This document shows positions 42,561 to 51,439 of a DNA stretch of 64,000 bases, piece after piece. Numbering within the stretch: the first letter of the stretch is position 1; every line of letters begins with the position of its first letter. The stretch spans positions 1 through 64,000 of the forward strand of contig NZ_CABPSH010000001.1 in NCBI RefSeq assembly GCF_902459725.1, in the 5' to 3' direction. This DNA is from Pandoraea eparura. GTDB taxonomy: Bacteria; Pseudomonadota; Gammaproteobacteria; Burkholderiales; Burkholderiaceae. Position numbers and translations under genes: made by a program. The notes beneath the pieces were generated by a model, which did no database searches, was not told the DNA's origin, and was given only the letters and a program-made list of their open reading frames with translations.

Positions 42561-43706
42561 ATGAAACCAACCGTCAGCTCCATCGAGGCCATTCTGGTCG
42601 ACCTGCCGACGATTCGCGCGCATCAGCTCGCGATGACGACGATGCAGAAGCAAACGCTGGTGATCGTCAAGCTGCGCTGCAGCGACGGCATCGAAGGCAT
42701 TGGCGAGGCCACCACCATCGGTGGGTTGTCCTACGGCGAGGAAAGCCCGGAGGGCATCAAGCTCGCGATCGACACGTATCTCGCCCCCGCGTTGAGCGAA
42801 GTGGACGCCACCAACGTGCATGCGGCCATGGTGCGTCTCGACAAGGTCGCGCGCGGCAATCGTTTCGCCAAATCCGCGCTGGAGACGGCTCTGCTCGATG
42901 CGCAGGCGAAGCGTCTTGGCGTGCCGCTCGTCACGCTCCTCGGCGGCGCGGTGCGCGAGACGCTCGCGACGCTGTGGACGCTGGCCAGTGGCGATACCGC
43001 ACGTGATATCGACGAGGCCGAACGCCTGTTGGCCGAGCGTCGTCACAACACCTTCAAGCTCAAGATCGGACGGCGCGCCGTGAGCGACGACGTGGCCCAC
43101 GTGGCTGCGATCAAGCGCGCCCTCGGCGACCGCGCGCGCGTCACGGTGGACGTCAACCAGGCATGGAACGAAGCGGAGGCGGCCACGGGCATCGCCGCGC
43201 TCGAAGCCGCCGGCGTCGACCTGATCGAGCAGCCGATTCCGCGCGACCAACGTACCGGCCTGGCGCGCCTGGCCGCTCGCTTTGTCGTGCCGATCATGGC
43301 CGACGAAGCGATCCTCGGCGCCGAGGATGCCGTGGAACTCGTGCGAGGCGGTTGTGCCGACGTGTTCGCATTGAAGATCGCCAAGGCCGGCGGCCTTTAC
43401 GGCACGCTGCGCGCCGCCGCCGTCGGCGACGCCGCGGGTGTCGCGCTCTATGGCGGCACGATGCTCGAGGGCACGATCGGCTCGATCGCGGCGGCGCATT
43501 GCTTCTGCACGCTGCGTCAGCTCGCCTGGGGCACCGAACTGTTCGGTCCGCTGTTGCTCAAGGACGATATCGTCGTCGAGCGGCCGACCTACCGCGAGTT
43601 CGCCCTGCATCTGCCCACCGGCGTGGGTCTTGGCGTCACGATCGACGAAGACAAGCTCGCCCACTACCGTCGCGACGCCCAGCGCGTTGTCACTGGCGCT
43701 CGGTAA
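42561..43706 (+). CDS. catB: muconate cycloisomerase
   Basis: This 381-residue enolase-superfamily enzyme has the KxK catalytic pair (NTFKLKIGR), metal ligands in VTVDVNQAWNE, IEQPIPR and MADEAI, and FALKIAKAGG. It forms muconolactone. It is the first gene of the rightward cat genes. Confidence 0.95.
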   Translation: MKPTVSSIEAILVDLPTIRAHQLAMTTMQKQTLVIVKLRCSDGIEGIGEATTIGGLSYGEESPEGIKLAIDTYLAPALSEVDATNVHAAMVRLDKVARGNRFAKSALETALLDAQAKRLGVPLVTLLGGAVRETLATLWTLASGDTARDIDEAERLLAERRHNTFKLKIGRRAVSDDVAHVAAIKRALGDRARVTVDVNQAWNEAEAATGIAALEAAGVDLIEQPIPRDQRTGLARLAARFVVPIMADEAILGAEDAVELVRGGCADVFALKIAKAGGLYGTLRAAAVGDAAGVALYGGTMLEGTIGSIAAAHCFCTLRQLAWGTELFGPLLLKDDIVVERPTYREFALHLPTGVGLGVTIDEDKLAHYRRDAQRVVTGAR

Positions 43707-43747
43707 GCCGGGCTCCGCGAGCGACCTGCGCGCCGGGCTCCGCGAGC
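43707..43747. repeat. 16-bp direct repeat between catB and catD
   Basis: GCCGGGCTCCGCGAGC occurs at 43707-43722 and 43732-43747, 25 bp apart. The first copy directly follows the catB stop. The gap to catD (43707-43867) has no other gene. Function is not visible. Confidence 0.75.
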
Positions 43748-43867
43748 CGTCAGGTGTTGTGCCCCGAACGGCACGGGTGCGCGCCCATCGCCTTCCATCC
43801 AATCCATGGCGGATCGAATGGCGGCATGCACTTGCCGCCTTTCCCGCCGACCTGAGAGAGACACCGT

Positions 43868-44704
43868 ATGTCCGCCATCCTCGACACGGCGATTGAAACA
43901 CCCAGCGACATGTCCATCGAAACGAGAAACGGCCGCTTTCGCGTCGCGATTTCCGGCCCCGCATCCGCGCCGGTGCTGGTGCTGAGCAACTCGCTCGGTA
44001 CGACGCTGGAGATGTGGGACGCGCAGGTGACGGGTTTGTCGCGCGACTTCCGTGTCGTGCGATACGACACGAGAGGGCATGGCGGCAGCGTCGTCACGCA
44101 GGGGCCTTACACATTCGACCAGTTGGGCGATGACGTCGTCGCGCTACTCGACGCGCTGGATGTGCAGCGCGCGAGCTTCTGCGGGGTGTCGATGGGCGGG
44201 CATACGGGCCTGTGGCTGGGTCTGCACGCAGCGGCCCGCTTGAACGCGATTGCCGTGTGCAACAGCGCCGCCAGGATCGGGACGACCGAGGGGTGGACGG
44301 CCCGCGCCACGCAGGTCCGTACAGAAGGGAAGGCCGCGATGGCGGTGTTGGCCGCGTCCTCGCCGTCGCGCTGGTTTACCGAGGGCTTCATCGCGCGCGA
44401 GCCCAAGCGCGTGGCGCTTGCACAGGCCGGGATGGCGACGCTTGCGCCGGAAGGCTACGCGTCGTGCTGCGACGCCCTAGCGACGTCGGACCTCAGAGAC
44501 GAGATCTCGGCCATCAAGGTGCCGACGCTGCTGATCGCCGGCGATTTCGACCCGGTGACGACGGTGGCCGATGCGCAGGCGATGCAACGCGCCATCGCTG
44601 GATCGACGGTGGTGTCGGTGCCGGCCTCGCATCTCTCGAACATCGAGGCGCCGATACCGTTCGAAGCCGCGCTGGGCCAGTTCCTCGCACAGGCACTGGC
44701 CTGA
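43868..44704 (+). CDS. catD: 3-oxoadipate enol-lactonase
   Basis: This 278-residue alpha/beta hydrolase has the nucleophile elbow CGVSMGG, the acid in AGDFDPVT and the histidine in PASHLSN. The motifs VLSNSLGTTLEMWD and RYDTRGHGGS are typical of PcaD/CatD. It hydrolyses 3-oxoadipate enol-lactone. It lies between catB and catC. Confidence 0.93.
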   Translation: MSAILDTAIETPSDMSIETRNGRFRVAISGPASAPVLVLSNSLGTTLEMWDAQVTGLSRDFRVVRYDTRGHGGSVVTQGPYTFDQLGDDVVALLDALDVQRASFCGVSMGGHTGLWLGLHAAARLNAIAVCNSAARIGTTEGWTARATQVRTEGKAAMAVLAASSPSRWFTEGFIAREPKRVALAQAGMATLAPEGYASCCDALATSDLRDEISAIKVPTLLIAGDFDPVTTVADAQAMQRAIAGSTVVSVPASHLSNIEAPIPFEAALGQFLAQALA

Positions 44705-44819
44705 CGCGAGGTGCCTCGTCGGTCACACCGGGGTCGGTGCGATCGATATCACGGTCATCGTGGCGCAGCCCCACGTGTCACAGTCAAGGGCACTAGGCCC
44801 GTGTTTCAAGGAGAGTGAG

Positions 44820-45095
44820 ATGCTGTACCTGGTTCATATGGTCGTTCGGATTCCCGATACGGTGCCGGCGGAAGAGGCTGCGCGTATCAAGGCGGCGGAA
44901 AAGGAGTATTCGCAATCGCTGCAACGCTCGGGCAAGTGGCCCAGCATCTGGCGCGTGGTCGGGGAATATGCCAATTACAGCGTCTTCGATGTCGAGAGCA
45001 ACGACGAGCTGCACACGCTGCTGAGCCAGTTGCCCCTGTTCCCATACATGGACATCTCGGTGACGCCGCTGGCGCGCCATCCGTCGGCGATTTGA
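44820..45095 (+). CDS. catC: muconolactone delta-isomerase
   Basis: This 91-residue ferredoxin-like-fold protein starts MLYLVHMVVRIPDTVPAEEAARIKAAEKEYS and contains SGKWPSIWRVVGEYANYSVFDVESNDELHTLLSQLPLFPYM, the CatC signature. Length fits the family. A GGAG site lies just upstream. The order catB-catD-catC is less common than catB-catC-catD. Confidence 0.95.
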   Translation: MLYLVHMVVRIPDTVPAEEAARIKAAEKEYSQSLQRSGKWPSIWRVVGEYANYSVFDVESNDELHTLLSQLPLFPYMDISVTPLARHPSAI

Positions 45096-45154
45096 GTTGG
45101 GGGCGGCGCGCCTGTCGCCGCCTTCGTCAGACAAGCCAGAGGGAAATCCCGGCG

Positions 45155-45877
45155 CTACGCTCGCTCCCCCAGCACCGTGGCCCGCGTGAATGCCTCGATA
45201 TTGTCCAGCAGCGCGTCGAGCGCTTCGCCCGCGCGCTTCACTTCGCCCGCGGCAATCGCTTCAGCGACTTCGGCATGCAGCCGTGCCATCGTGGGCAAAT
45301 CGGCTGCTTCCTTGTAGTGGTAGTACCAGAACCGGCGCGCCAGTCCGTGCAACAAGCGCATCGCGCCCTCGGCGAACTCGTTGCGCGCAGCCACCAGACA
45401 CAATTCGTTGAACTCGCGGTCCGCCCGGACGAACTCCACATCCTTGCCGCTGCGGGCCGAACTCTTGAAGGCCCTCGCCAAACGCGTGAAATGCTCGCGC
45501 TGTTCGGCCGTCGCCTTCTTCGCCGCACTTCGCGCAATCAAGCGCTCCACCTCACGTCGCGTCTCAAGCAAACGCAGTTGCTTGGCCACATCCATCGGCG
45601 GGATGAGTAGCCCGCGTTGTGGCAACACCACGATCAAGTGCTCGCGGGCCAGTCGCTGGACGGCTTCCCGGATCGGCGTTCGGCCAAAGCCCGTCATCTC
45701 GCTCAGTTGCAGCTCCGACAAGGTCGACCCCGGCGCGAGCCGCAACGTCACGATCGCCTCTTCAATCCACTCGTAAGCCATATCGACCATCCGGCCTCGC
45801 GGGATGGGTTCCCGTGCGTCTTCCGGTACGTGGGTCGCTGGCTTCCCCGCGCGTTGCGTCGCTTTTTTTGTCGCCAT
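45155..45877 (-). CDS. GntR-family (FCD) regulator
   Basis: This 240-residue regulator has a winged helix (LAPGSTLSELQLSEMTGFGRTPIREAVQRLAREHLIVVLPQRG) and a C-terminal FCD ligand domain (about residues 95-225, with D, H and H metal-type positions). It is divergent from the hydrolase gene at 46094. It is the only regulator in the 45-50.7 kb module, so it probably binds the shared palindromes there. Confidence 0.9.
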   Translation of the reverse strand: MATKKATQRAGKPATHVPEDAREPIPRGRMVDMAYEWIEEAIVTLRLAPGSTLSELQLSEMTGFGRTPIREAVQRLAREHLIVVLPQRGLLIPPMDVAKQLRLLETRREVERLIARSAAKKATAEQREHFTRLARAFKSSARSGKDVEFVRADREFNELCLVAARNEFAEGAMRLLHGLARRFWYYHYKEAADLPTMARLHAEVAEAIAAGEVKRAGEALDALLDNIEAFTRATVLGERA

Positions 45878-46064
45878 TGGGTCGATGCTTCAGAGCAAAT
45901 ATTAATTGTATATCACCTGCACCCACGCCCTCGACGGCGCCCCGCGAGCAGGGCGTGCGCGGTACACGGCGCCGCGCCCCATCGTTCTTCCCTCGCGCCA
46001 CCCCCGAGTTTTCCCTCGGTGCTGGCGACTTGTTTTCACAAACTGACATGCTATTATTAATCAA

Positions 46065-46076
46065 CTAATATATTAC
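46065..46076. promoter_or_regulatory. palindrome upstream of the alpha/beta hydrolase gene
   Basis: CTAATATATTAC within AACTAATATATTACTC is a near-palindrome of the form CTAA-N4-TTAG, one base off. It is 18 bp before the ATG at 46094. Better copies stand before the MFS and hydroxylase genes. Confidence 0.55.
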
Positions 46077-46093
46077 TCAAAGAGGGGCACGCG

Positions 46094-46855
46094 ATGGATG
46101 TTCGCCGGATAGGAAAGCCCAATGGCTTCCCGGTTGTCGCTCTGCATGGCATTCAAGGCACGAGCGAGTCCTGGATCCCCGTCGCAACCGCGTTGGCAGA
46201 CGCATTCCATTTCGTCTTGCCCAACATGCCCGGCCGCGGCGACGCCGAGCCACCTGACGACCCAAGAGCCTGTGGCCTCGACAATTTCGCGCGACTTGCC
46301 AGCTTGTCGATTGAAGACGATGTCGGCGCTCGTCCGTATGCGCTGGCTGGCTGGAGCATGGGCGTCTCGGTCATCCTGGAGTTGATGGCGCAGATGGCGA
46401 ACGGCACGGCGCGTCATCACGCGCCCGCGGCCATCGTGCTGCTGTCCGGCACCGCGCAGTTGGATGAGGTTGCCTGGTTCCAGGCAACGGACGCAACGGC
46501 CCTCCTCGACGAAATCCAGCAACGACAGATCCGTTTGGGCCTGAGGCACGCGGCTGATCCGCGCACGGTGTCGTGGACATGGAACGCGATGAAGCGGATA
46601 TCCCATCTCCCGAATCTGGCGCACGTGGGCGTACCTGCGTTGCTCATCCATGGGAGCAAAGACGAAGACTGTCCCATCGATCACGCATACCGCATGCGCG
46701 ACGGAATTCGCCACGCGACGCTGCACGAGATTCCGGGCGCGCGCCATTCGATCCTGACGCAGAACACGCAAGAGGTCTGCGTCGCCATGCGCCACTTTCT
46801 CACGCAACACCGCACGGCATCCCGATGCCCGAACACCCCGGAGACGACTTCATGA
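46094..46855 (+). CDS. alpha/beta hydrolase
   Basis: This 253-residue hydrolase has the oxyanion strand VVALHGIQGTSESW, the nucleophile elbow LAGWSMGVS, an acid in HGSKDEDCP and a C-terminal histidine in GARHSIL. This is a complete catalytic triad. The family covers esterases and C-C bond hydrolases. Its stop overlaps the next gene (ATGA), so the two act together. Confidence 0.88.
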   Translation: MDVRRIGKPNGFPVVALHGIQGTSESWIPVATALADAFHFVLPNMPGRGDAEPPDDPRACGLDNFARLASLSIEDDVGARPYALAGWSMGVSVILELMAQMANGTARHHAPAAIVLLSGTAQLDEVAWFQATDATALLDEIQQRQIRLGLRHAADPRTVSWTWNAMKRISHLPNLAHVGVPALLIHGSKDEDCPIDHAYRMRDGIRHATLHEIPGARHSILTQNTQEVCVAMRHFLTQHRTASRCPNTPETTS

Positions 46856-48117
46856 GGCTTGACGATTGCATCCACTTTTGCGCCCCTTCCCGACTGATCA
46901 TCGAACGTGGCTACCGTCAAAAGCTTCCCCGTCTTTTGCACAGCATCGGCTATCGGCACGGATGGCTCGTCACCGATCGCTTCTTCGCCGAGCAAACGTC
47001 CTGGGTGACCGACTACGTGACGGCCTGCAAGCGCCTCGGCATTCACGTCGATGTCTTTGCCGGCGGCCAGCCGGACCCCACCACCGATCTGTGCGACCAA
47101 ACAACGGCGGACCTGCGCGTCAAGCTGGACGGTCGTCTGCCCGATCACATCGTTTCCCTGGGCGGCGGCAGCAATATCGATCTTGCCAAGGCGCTGTGCG
47201 TCACGCTGCCTTCGGGGCGGCCCGTTCGCGACTTCGGCGCCGGCATCACGAGCGATACGCCGATCATCGACCACATATCGATGCCGACGACGGCCGGCAC
47301 AGGCTCCGAGCTGACGCCCGGCACCATACTGTTCGACACGAAAACCGGCATCAAGACCGCCGTGATGGACAACCGGCTTCGCCCGGTCATCGCCGCCGTC
47401 GACCCCGAACTCACCTTCACCTGCCCGCCCAAGGTCACGGCGGAATCCGGCATCGATGCGCTCACGCACGCCCTTGAGTCGTTCGTCACCCTTGACTCGA
47501 GCCGGTTCGAGCGAGGCGGCAGCGTCGACCCGGGCTATAGCGGCCGCAGCAGCTTGACGATGTTGTTCGCACGCGAATCCATCCAGCTCTGTGCGCAATA
47601 TCTGCTGCGTTGCTATCGGGACGGCAACGACGTCGAGGCGCGCGTCGGCATGTGCTACGCCAGCGTCTACGCGGCCATGTCCTATGGCAGCGCGGGGCTG
47701 AATGCGGTGCATGGCATCGCCTATGGCGTCGCCGCCCTCACACATCAATCCCACGGCGCGACGAATGCCGTTGTGTTGCCCTATGTCATCGACGCCCTGA
47801 GCGCGTCGCGACACGCCGAGCTTCTGGAGGTTGCCAGAATGTTCGGTATCCAGACGAATGACGAACGCCAGGCGGTGCGCGCGTTGCCGCGCAAATTGCG
47901 CGACCTGGTCGGCCAGCTCGGGATTCCCACCGATCTCAACGCGTTCGGGATCTCACAGACATCCTTACAGGATTTGCTCACCGATTCGCTTGGCGTGACT
48001 CGGTTGGCGAAAGCGTTCCCGGTTGGGAATATTGAAGACAGCTATGCGGGCATCATTCATAACGCATGGCGTGGCCGTCTTCAAGACGAGACGACAGAGA
48101 GATTCGCTGCCGACTGA
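46852..48117 (+). CDS. iron-containing alcohol dehydrogenase family protein
   Basis: This 421-residue type III dehydrogenase has GGGSNIDLAKAL for NAD, PTTAGTGSELTPG, and the metal-site segments GIDALTHALESF and HGIAYGV. It is somewhat longer than simple Fe-ADHs and resembles hydroxyacid-oxoacid transhydrogenase / 4-hydroxybutyrate dehydrogenase-type members. The start at 46852 overlaps the hydrolase stop. An in-frame ATG at 46825 is the alternative. Confidence 0.85.
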   Translation: MRLDDCIHFCAPSRLIIERGYRQKLPRLLHSIGYRHGWLVTDRFFAEQTSWVTDYVTACKRLGIHVDVFAGGQPDPTTDLCDQTTADLRVKLDGRLPDHIVSLGGGSNIDLAKALCVTLPSGRPVRDFGAGITSDTPIIDHISMPTTAGTGSELTPGTILFDTKTGIKTAVMDNRLRPVIAAVDPELTFTCPPKVTAESGIDALTHALESFVTLDSSRFERGGSVDPGYSGRSSLTMLFARESIQLCAQYLLRCYRDGNDVEARVGMCYASVYAAMSYGSAGLNAVHGIAYGVAALTHQSHGATNAVVLPYVIDALSASRHAELLEVARMFGIQTNDERQAVRALPRKLRDLVGQLGIPTDLNAFGISQTSLQDLLTDSLGVTRLAKAFPVGNIEDSYAGIIHNAWRGRLQDETTERFAAD

Positions 48118-48199
48118 GCGTTTCCGCCCGGTGCCGAAGCGACGCAAAGCTACCCATAGAAACCTGGCCGGACCTACCGGCCTCTTTGCGCCTCGATGT

Positions 48200-48222
48200 C
48201 TAACATGTTAGCTGATTATCAG
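48200..48222. promoter_or_regulatory. palindromes upstream of the MFS gene
   Basis: CTAACATGTTAG (48200-48211) is a perfect 12-bp palindrome, followed at once by CTGATTATCAG (48212-48222), a second perfect one. They end about 27 bp before the ATG at 48249. The first matches the elements at 46065 and 49834. Confidence 0.7.
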
Positions 48223-48248
48223 TAGCATATATTGGAGGAGACACAAGC

Positions 48249-49631
48249 ATGGATATGTCCACCGCCGCGTCGCGGCTGGGTGTTGGGGTCGCTGCGCGTT
48301 TAGAGCGGCTGCCGATGACCCGCTACCAGAGAACCCTGTTCTCGATCATTGCCACCGCCTGGTTCTTCGATTCGATGGACCTGGGTCTGATGACCTTTGT
48401 CCTGGGGTCGATCAAGACCGAATTCGGCCTGTCGGCCGCGCAGGCCGGGCTGCTGGCCAGCGCCAGCTTCCTTGGGATGTTCGCCGGCGCCGCCATCGCC
48501 GGTCTGCTGGCGGACAAGTTCGGTAGAAAGCCGATCTTCCAGATCAGCATGATTTTCTGGGGCGTCGGTAGTCTGATGTGCGGCTTCGCACACAACGTCG
48601 ATTCGCTGATGGTGTACCGCGTACTCCTGGGCTTCGGCATGGGCATGGAGTTCCCCATCGGCCTGTCGATGGTCTCGGAGATCGTGCCGGCCAAGAGCCG
48701 CGGCAGATACGTTGCGATCCTGGAAGGTTTCTGGCCGATCGGGTTCATCGTGGCTGGCGCCTTCGCGTACTTCATGCTTCCGGTCATCGGCTGGCGCGGC
48801 ATTTTCATCGCCTTGTCGGTCCCGGCCGTGTTTGTGTTCGTCATCCGGCGCATGGTGCCCGAGTCGCCGCGGTGGCTCGAAGACACCGGGCGCATGAAAG
48901 CGGCGTCGGACGTGATGAACACCATCGAGGCCAAGGTGGAACAAGCCTATGGACGCCAGTTGCCAGCGCCCACGATGACACCGAGCGCGCCTCGCGCCCA
49001 ATCCGGCAGGAAGGCACGCTTCGCAGAGCTTTGGACCGGCATCTACGCCAAACGAACCGCCATGCTCTGGACCACCTGGTTCTTTGCCTTGCTCGGCTAC
49101 TACGGACTGACGACATGGCTGGGGGCGCTGCTGCAACAGGCCGGCTATGAACTGACCAAATCGGTGCTCTATACGGTCTACATCTCGCTGGCGGGGATTC
49201 CCGGGTTCATGTTCGCGGCATGGTTGCTGGAAAAGTGGGGCCGCAAGCCAACATGCGCGCTGATGCTGCTGGGACGTGCCGCGGCCGCTTATCTTTACGG
49301 CCAGGCGGCCGGCGCCAGGGCCCCCGTCGAGCAGTTGATTGCCGCAGGGCTGATGATGCAGTTCTTCCTGTTCGGCATGTGGTCGGTACTGTATGCCTAC
49401 ACGCCAGAGCTTTACCCGACCCGCACGCGTGCGACGGGTTCCGGCTTCGCATCGTCCATCGGCCGCATCGGGTCTCTGGCCGGCCCGTCTGCCATTGGCA
49501 TACTGCTTCCTTCATGGGGGCAGGCCGGCGTCTTTACCATGGGCGCGCTCTCCTTCGTCATCGCCGCCCTTGCCGTGTTGCTGCTGGGCGTGGAAACCAA
49601 AGGCCGATCGCTCGAAGACGTTTCACATTGA
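48249..49631 (+). CDS. MFS transporter, aromatic/organic acid symporter type
   Basis: This 460-residue inner-membrane protein has 12 predicted helices. The MFS motifs are LLADKFGRKPIFQISM (loop 2-3) and a second set near residues 325-345, with RYVAILEGFWPIGFIVAGA between. The start of the first helix (IIATAWFFDSMDLGLMTF) carries an Asp typical of the AAHS/sugar porter group. Substrate unknown. It belongs to the GntR-type module. Confidence 0.88.
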   Translation: MDMSTAASRLGVGVAARLERLPMTRYQRTLFSIIATAWFFDSMDLGLMTFVLGSIKTEFGLSAAQAGLLASASFLGMFAGAAIAGLLADKFGRKPIFQISMIFWGVGSLMCGFAHNVDSLMVYRVLLGFGMGMEFPIGLSMVSEIVPAKSRGRYVAILEGFWPIGFIVAGAFAYFMLPVIGWRGIFIALSVPAVFVFVIRRMVPESPRWLEDTGRMKAASDVMNTIEAKVEQAYGRQLPAPTMTPSAPRAQSGRKARFAELWTGIYAKRTAMLWTTWFFALLGYYGLTTWLGALLQQAGYELTKSVLYTVYISLAGIPGFMFAAWLLEKWGRKPTCALMLLGRAAAAYLYGQAAGARAPVEQLIAAGLMMQFFLFGMWSVLYAYTPELYPTRTRATGSGFASSIGRIGSLAGPSAIGILLPSWGQAGVFTMGALSFVIAALAVLLLGVETKGRSLEDVSH

Positions 49632-49652
49632 CTTTTCACATTAAGGCGCGCC

Positions 49653-49680
49653 GATCGGCGGGCAACCGTTCCCGCCGATC
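49653..49680 (+). terminator. hairpin after the MFS gene
   Basis: GATCGGCGGG and CCCGCCGATC form a perfect 10-bp stem with an 8-nt loop, 22 bases after the MFS stop. No T-run follows. The rest of 49681-49833 has no gene. Confidence 0.55.
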
Positions 49681-49833
49681 TCCCCCGTAGCGCCGCATGA
49701 CCGGCGGCGGGCCGAAGCAGGCCGCCGTGTCATCCCGCGCATCGTCTGGCGCATGGCAGTCCCCCGCCGTGCTTTCACCGATTCAATTGCCATCCCGAGC
49801 CATGCACGCAATCCGGTTGACTTTTGCGCTCGA

Positions 49834-49853
49834 ACAACTAATATGTTAGTTGT
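49834..49853. promoter_or_regulatory. 20-bp palindrome upstream of the hydroxylase gene
   Basis: ACAACTAA-TATG-TTAGTTGT has perfect 8-bp arms. It ends 42 bp before the ATG at 49896. It contains the CTAA-N4-TTAG core found upstream of the hydrolase and MFS genes. Confidence 0.75.
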
Positions 49854-49895
49854 CTATTTGCCATTTCCCATTGATTCAAACGCAGGAGACAAACC

Positions 49896-50705
49896 ATGAT
49901 TACCGAACGTCAACTGAAATTCCGAGAGCAGTACAAGTCCGACATCAGCCCGATGTATAACGGCCTTTTGCATATCGTCGTGATGTATATCGTGGCGATC
50001 GGTGCGGTCGTCTATGCGGTCAGTCGATTGCAGCACCCGACGTGGGAATGGCTGTTGATGATTCCTGTCTTCCTGGCGGGCAACTTCGTGGAGTGGTTCA
50101 TGCATCGCTTTGTCATGCACCGCCGCGTGAACGTCTGGGGATTACGCGAGATCTACAATCGCCACACTCGCCAGCATCACCAATACTTCAGCGACCAGTT
50201 GTCGACGATCGACACGACGCGCGAATTCCGCATCGTCTTCTTTCCGTGGCGCGTGCTGATGACGCTGGGTGTGGGCGGCGGCGCCCTGGGCTATGTGACC
50301 TCACTGATCCTGGGCACGAACGCCGGCTGGATGGTCTTTCTGACGATGGTCGGCCAGTATGTGATCTACGAGACGTTCCATTACTGCTGCCACTGTCATG
50401 AGAATTGGTTCGTACGCAACATGCCGTTCATCAATACGATTCGCCGGCATCACACCGCCCACCACAACATGGGCATCATGATGAAGTACAACATGAACCT
50501 GACGTTCCCGATTGCCGACTGGTACATGGGAAGCAGTGACTTGCGTCGGGGTCTGCTCGGTCATCTGTTCAACGGCTACAGCGAAAAGCACATCAAGAGC
50601 GAGCTGAAGCCGATCATCGCGAAGTTCAAGGACGACCACTCGCAAGTCACCCTGGATGGCCCTATCCTCACGGCGGAAGAGCGCGAAGCGATGACGGCGA
50701 TCTGA
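49896..50705 (+). CDS. membrane fatty-acid/sterol hydroxylase-superfamily di-iron protein
   Basis: This 269-residue integral membrane protein has four hydrophobic stretches and the histidine boxes of the superfamily: HRFVMH (about residue 70), HTRQHHQYF (about 90), ETFHYCCHCHE (about 155) and RRHHTAHHN (about 185). These should bind two irons for O2-dependent hydroxylation or desaturation. The substrate is unknown. Its operator-like palindrome places it in the GntR-type module. Confidence 0.88.
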   Translation: MITERQLKFREQYKSDISPMYNGLLHIVVMYIVAIGAVVYAVSRLQHPTWEWLLMIPVFLAGNFVEWFMHRFVMHRRVNVWGLREIYNRHTRQHHQYFSDQLSTIDTTREFRIVFFPWRVLMTLGVGGGALGYVTSLILGTNAGWMVFLTMVGQYVIYETFHYCCHCHENWFVRNMPFINTIRRHHTAHHNMGIMMKYNMNLTFPIADWYMGSSDLRRGLLGHLFNGYSEKHIKSELKPIIAKFKDDHSQVTLDGPILTAEEREAMTAI

Positions 50706-51439
50706 GGTCGTGAGGTGTGTGGGAGACCGCACGCCGGGGAGTGGATCGAGGCCGCAGCCTGTCATTACGGTCCTATGTGTGCTCTCGCTCTTCGAACAAG
50801 CGGCCGGACTGCTCAAGCAGTTGCGGCTGCGCCTGCCGAATCTGTTATCGTTCGAACCGATGAGGCGTGACCTCCTCGACGCCGGCGCCACGCCTGCGCA
50901 ATTGAGGCCGCCGTTCCCGATGTCATTTCCGATGTACGTGCTGGGGCAGACGCTGGGCTTCTCCGCCGAAGACGATCAGGCACGCCCCGATGCGGCACTG
51001 TGCGACATGCTGGAGAAGACGCTCGTGGAGCACGTGATCGTTGCCCAATCGCTCGATCATGCACGACGTGCTGCGCGAAGACTTCCTGCACGTCATCACG
51101 ACGGACATGTCGCTGACCGAGGCGCTTCACCGCTTCAGGCAGCACCAGGGCGAGCGCCTGCCCGCCGTCGATGCCACCACTCGCCAGTTGCTTGGCGTCG
51201 TCCACAAATCCCCCCCTGCTCGACGCCTGCATGCAATTGAGCGACTTGCCGATCGCGCCGGCGTGCAGGTGACTATGGGCCGGGCCGACAGTTCCGGCCC
51301 CACATCACCGGCATGCGCCGTTCGCTGGGTCCCAGCCGAATGCGAAAGCGTGGCCATAAGCACGCGCCGCCGCATTGAATCACAACATCCGGTACCGGAT
51401 GCCCGCTGCGGTGCGTTTGCTTACCGCAGCAGGCTGGCG
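50706..51439. other. gene-poor stretch with a decayed coding remnant
   Basis: This 734-bp interval between the hydroxylase and the porin has no intact gene. Only the CBS-like remnant at 51050-51272 is recognisable. The preceding 50780-51040 reads in one frame as a protein-like sequence (…FPMSFPMYVLGQTLGFSAEDD…) that I cannot place. It may be the upstream part of the same broken gene. Confidence 0.6.
51050..51272 (+). pseudogene. frameshifted CBS-domain remnant
   Basis: One frame reads SIMHDVLREDFLHVITTDMS followed by LTEALHRFRQHQGERLPAVD and QLLGVVHKS, a clear CBS domain. At a run of seven C (51210-51216) the protein shifts to another frame and continues LLDACMQLSDLPIAPACR-stop (end 51272). 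Upstream it also changes frame near 51050. Such a CBS tail is typical of CIC chloride channels or small CBS proteins. It has no start and looks dead. Confidence 0.5.

Noticed and set aside
50813-51232. Minus-strand frame opposite the CBS remnant
   Set aside because: Arg/Ala-rich shadow with no family features. The plus-strand CBS sequence explains the region better.
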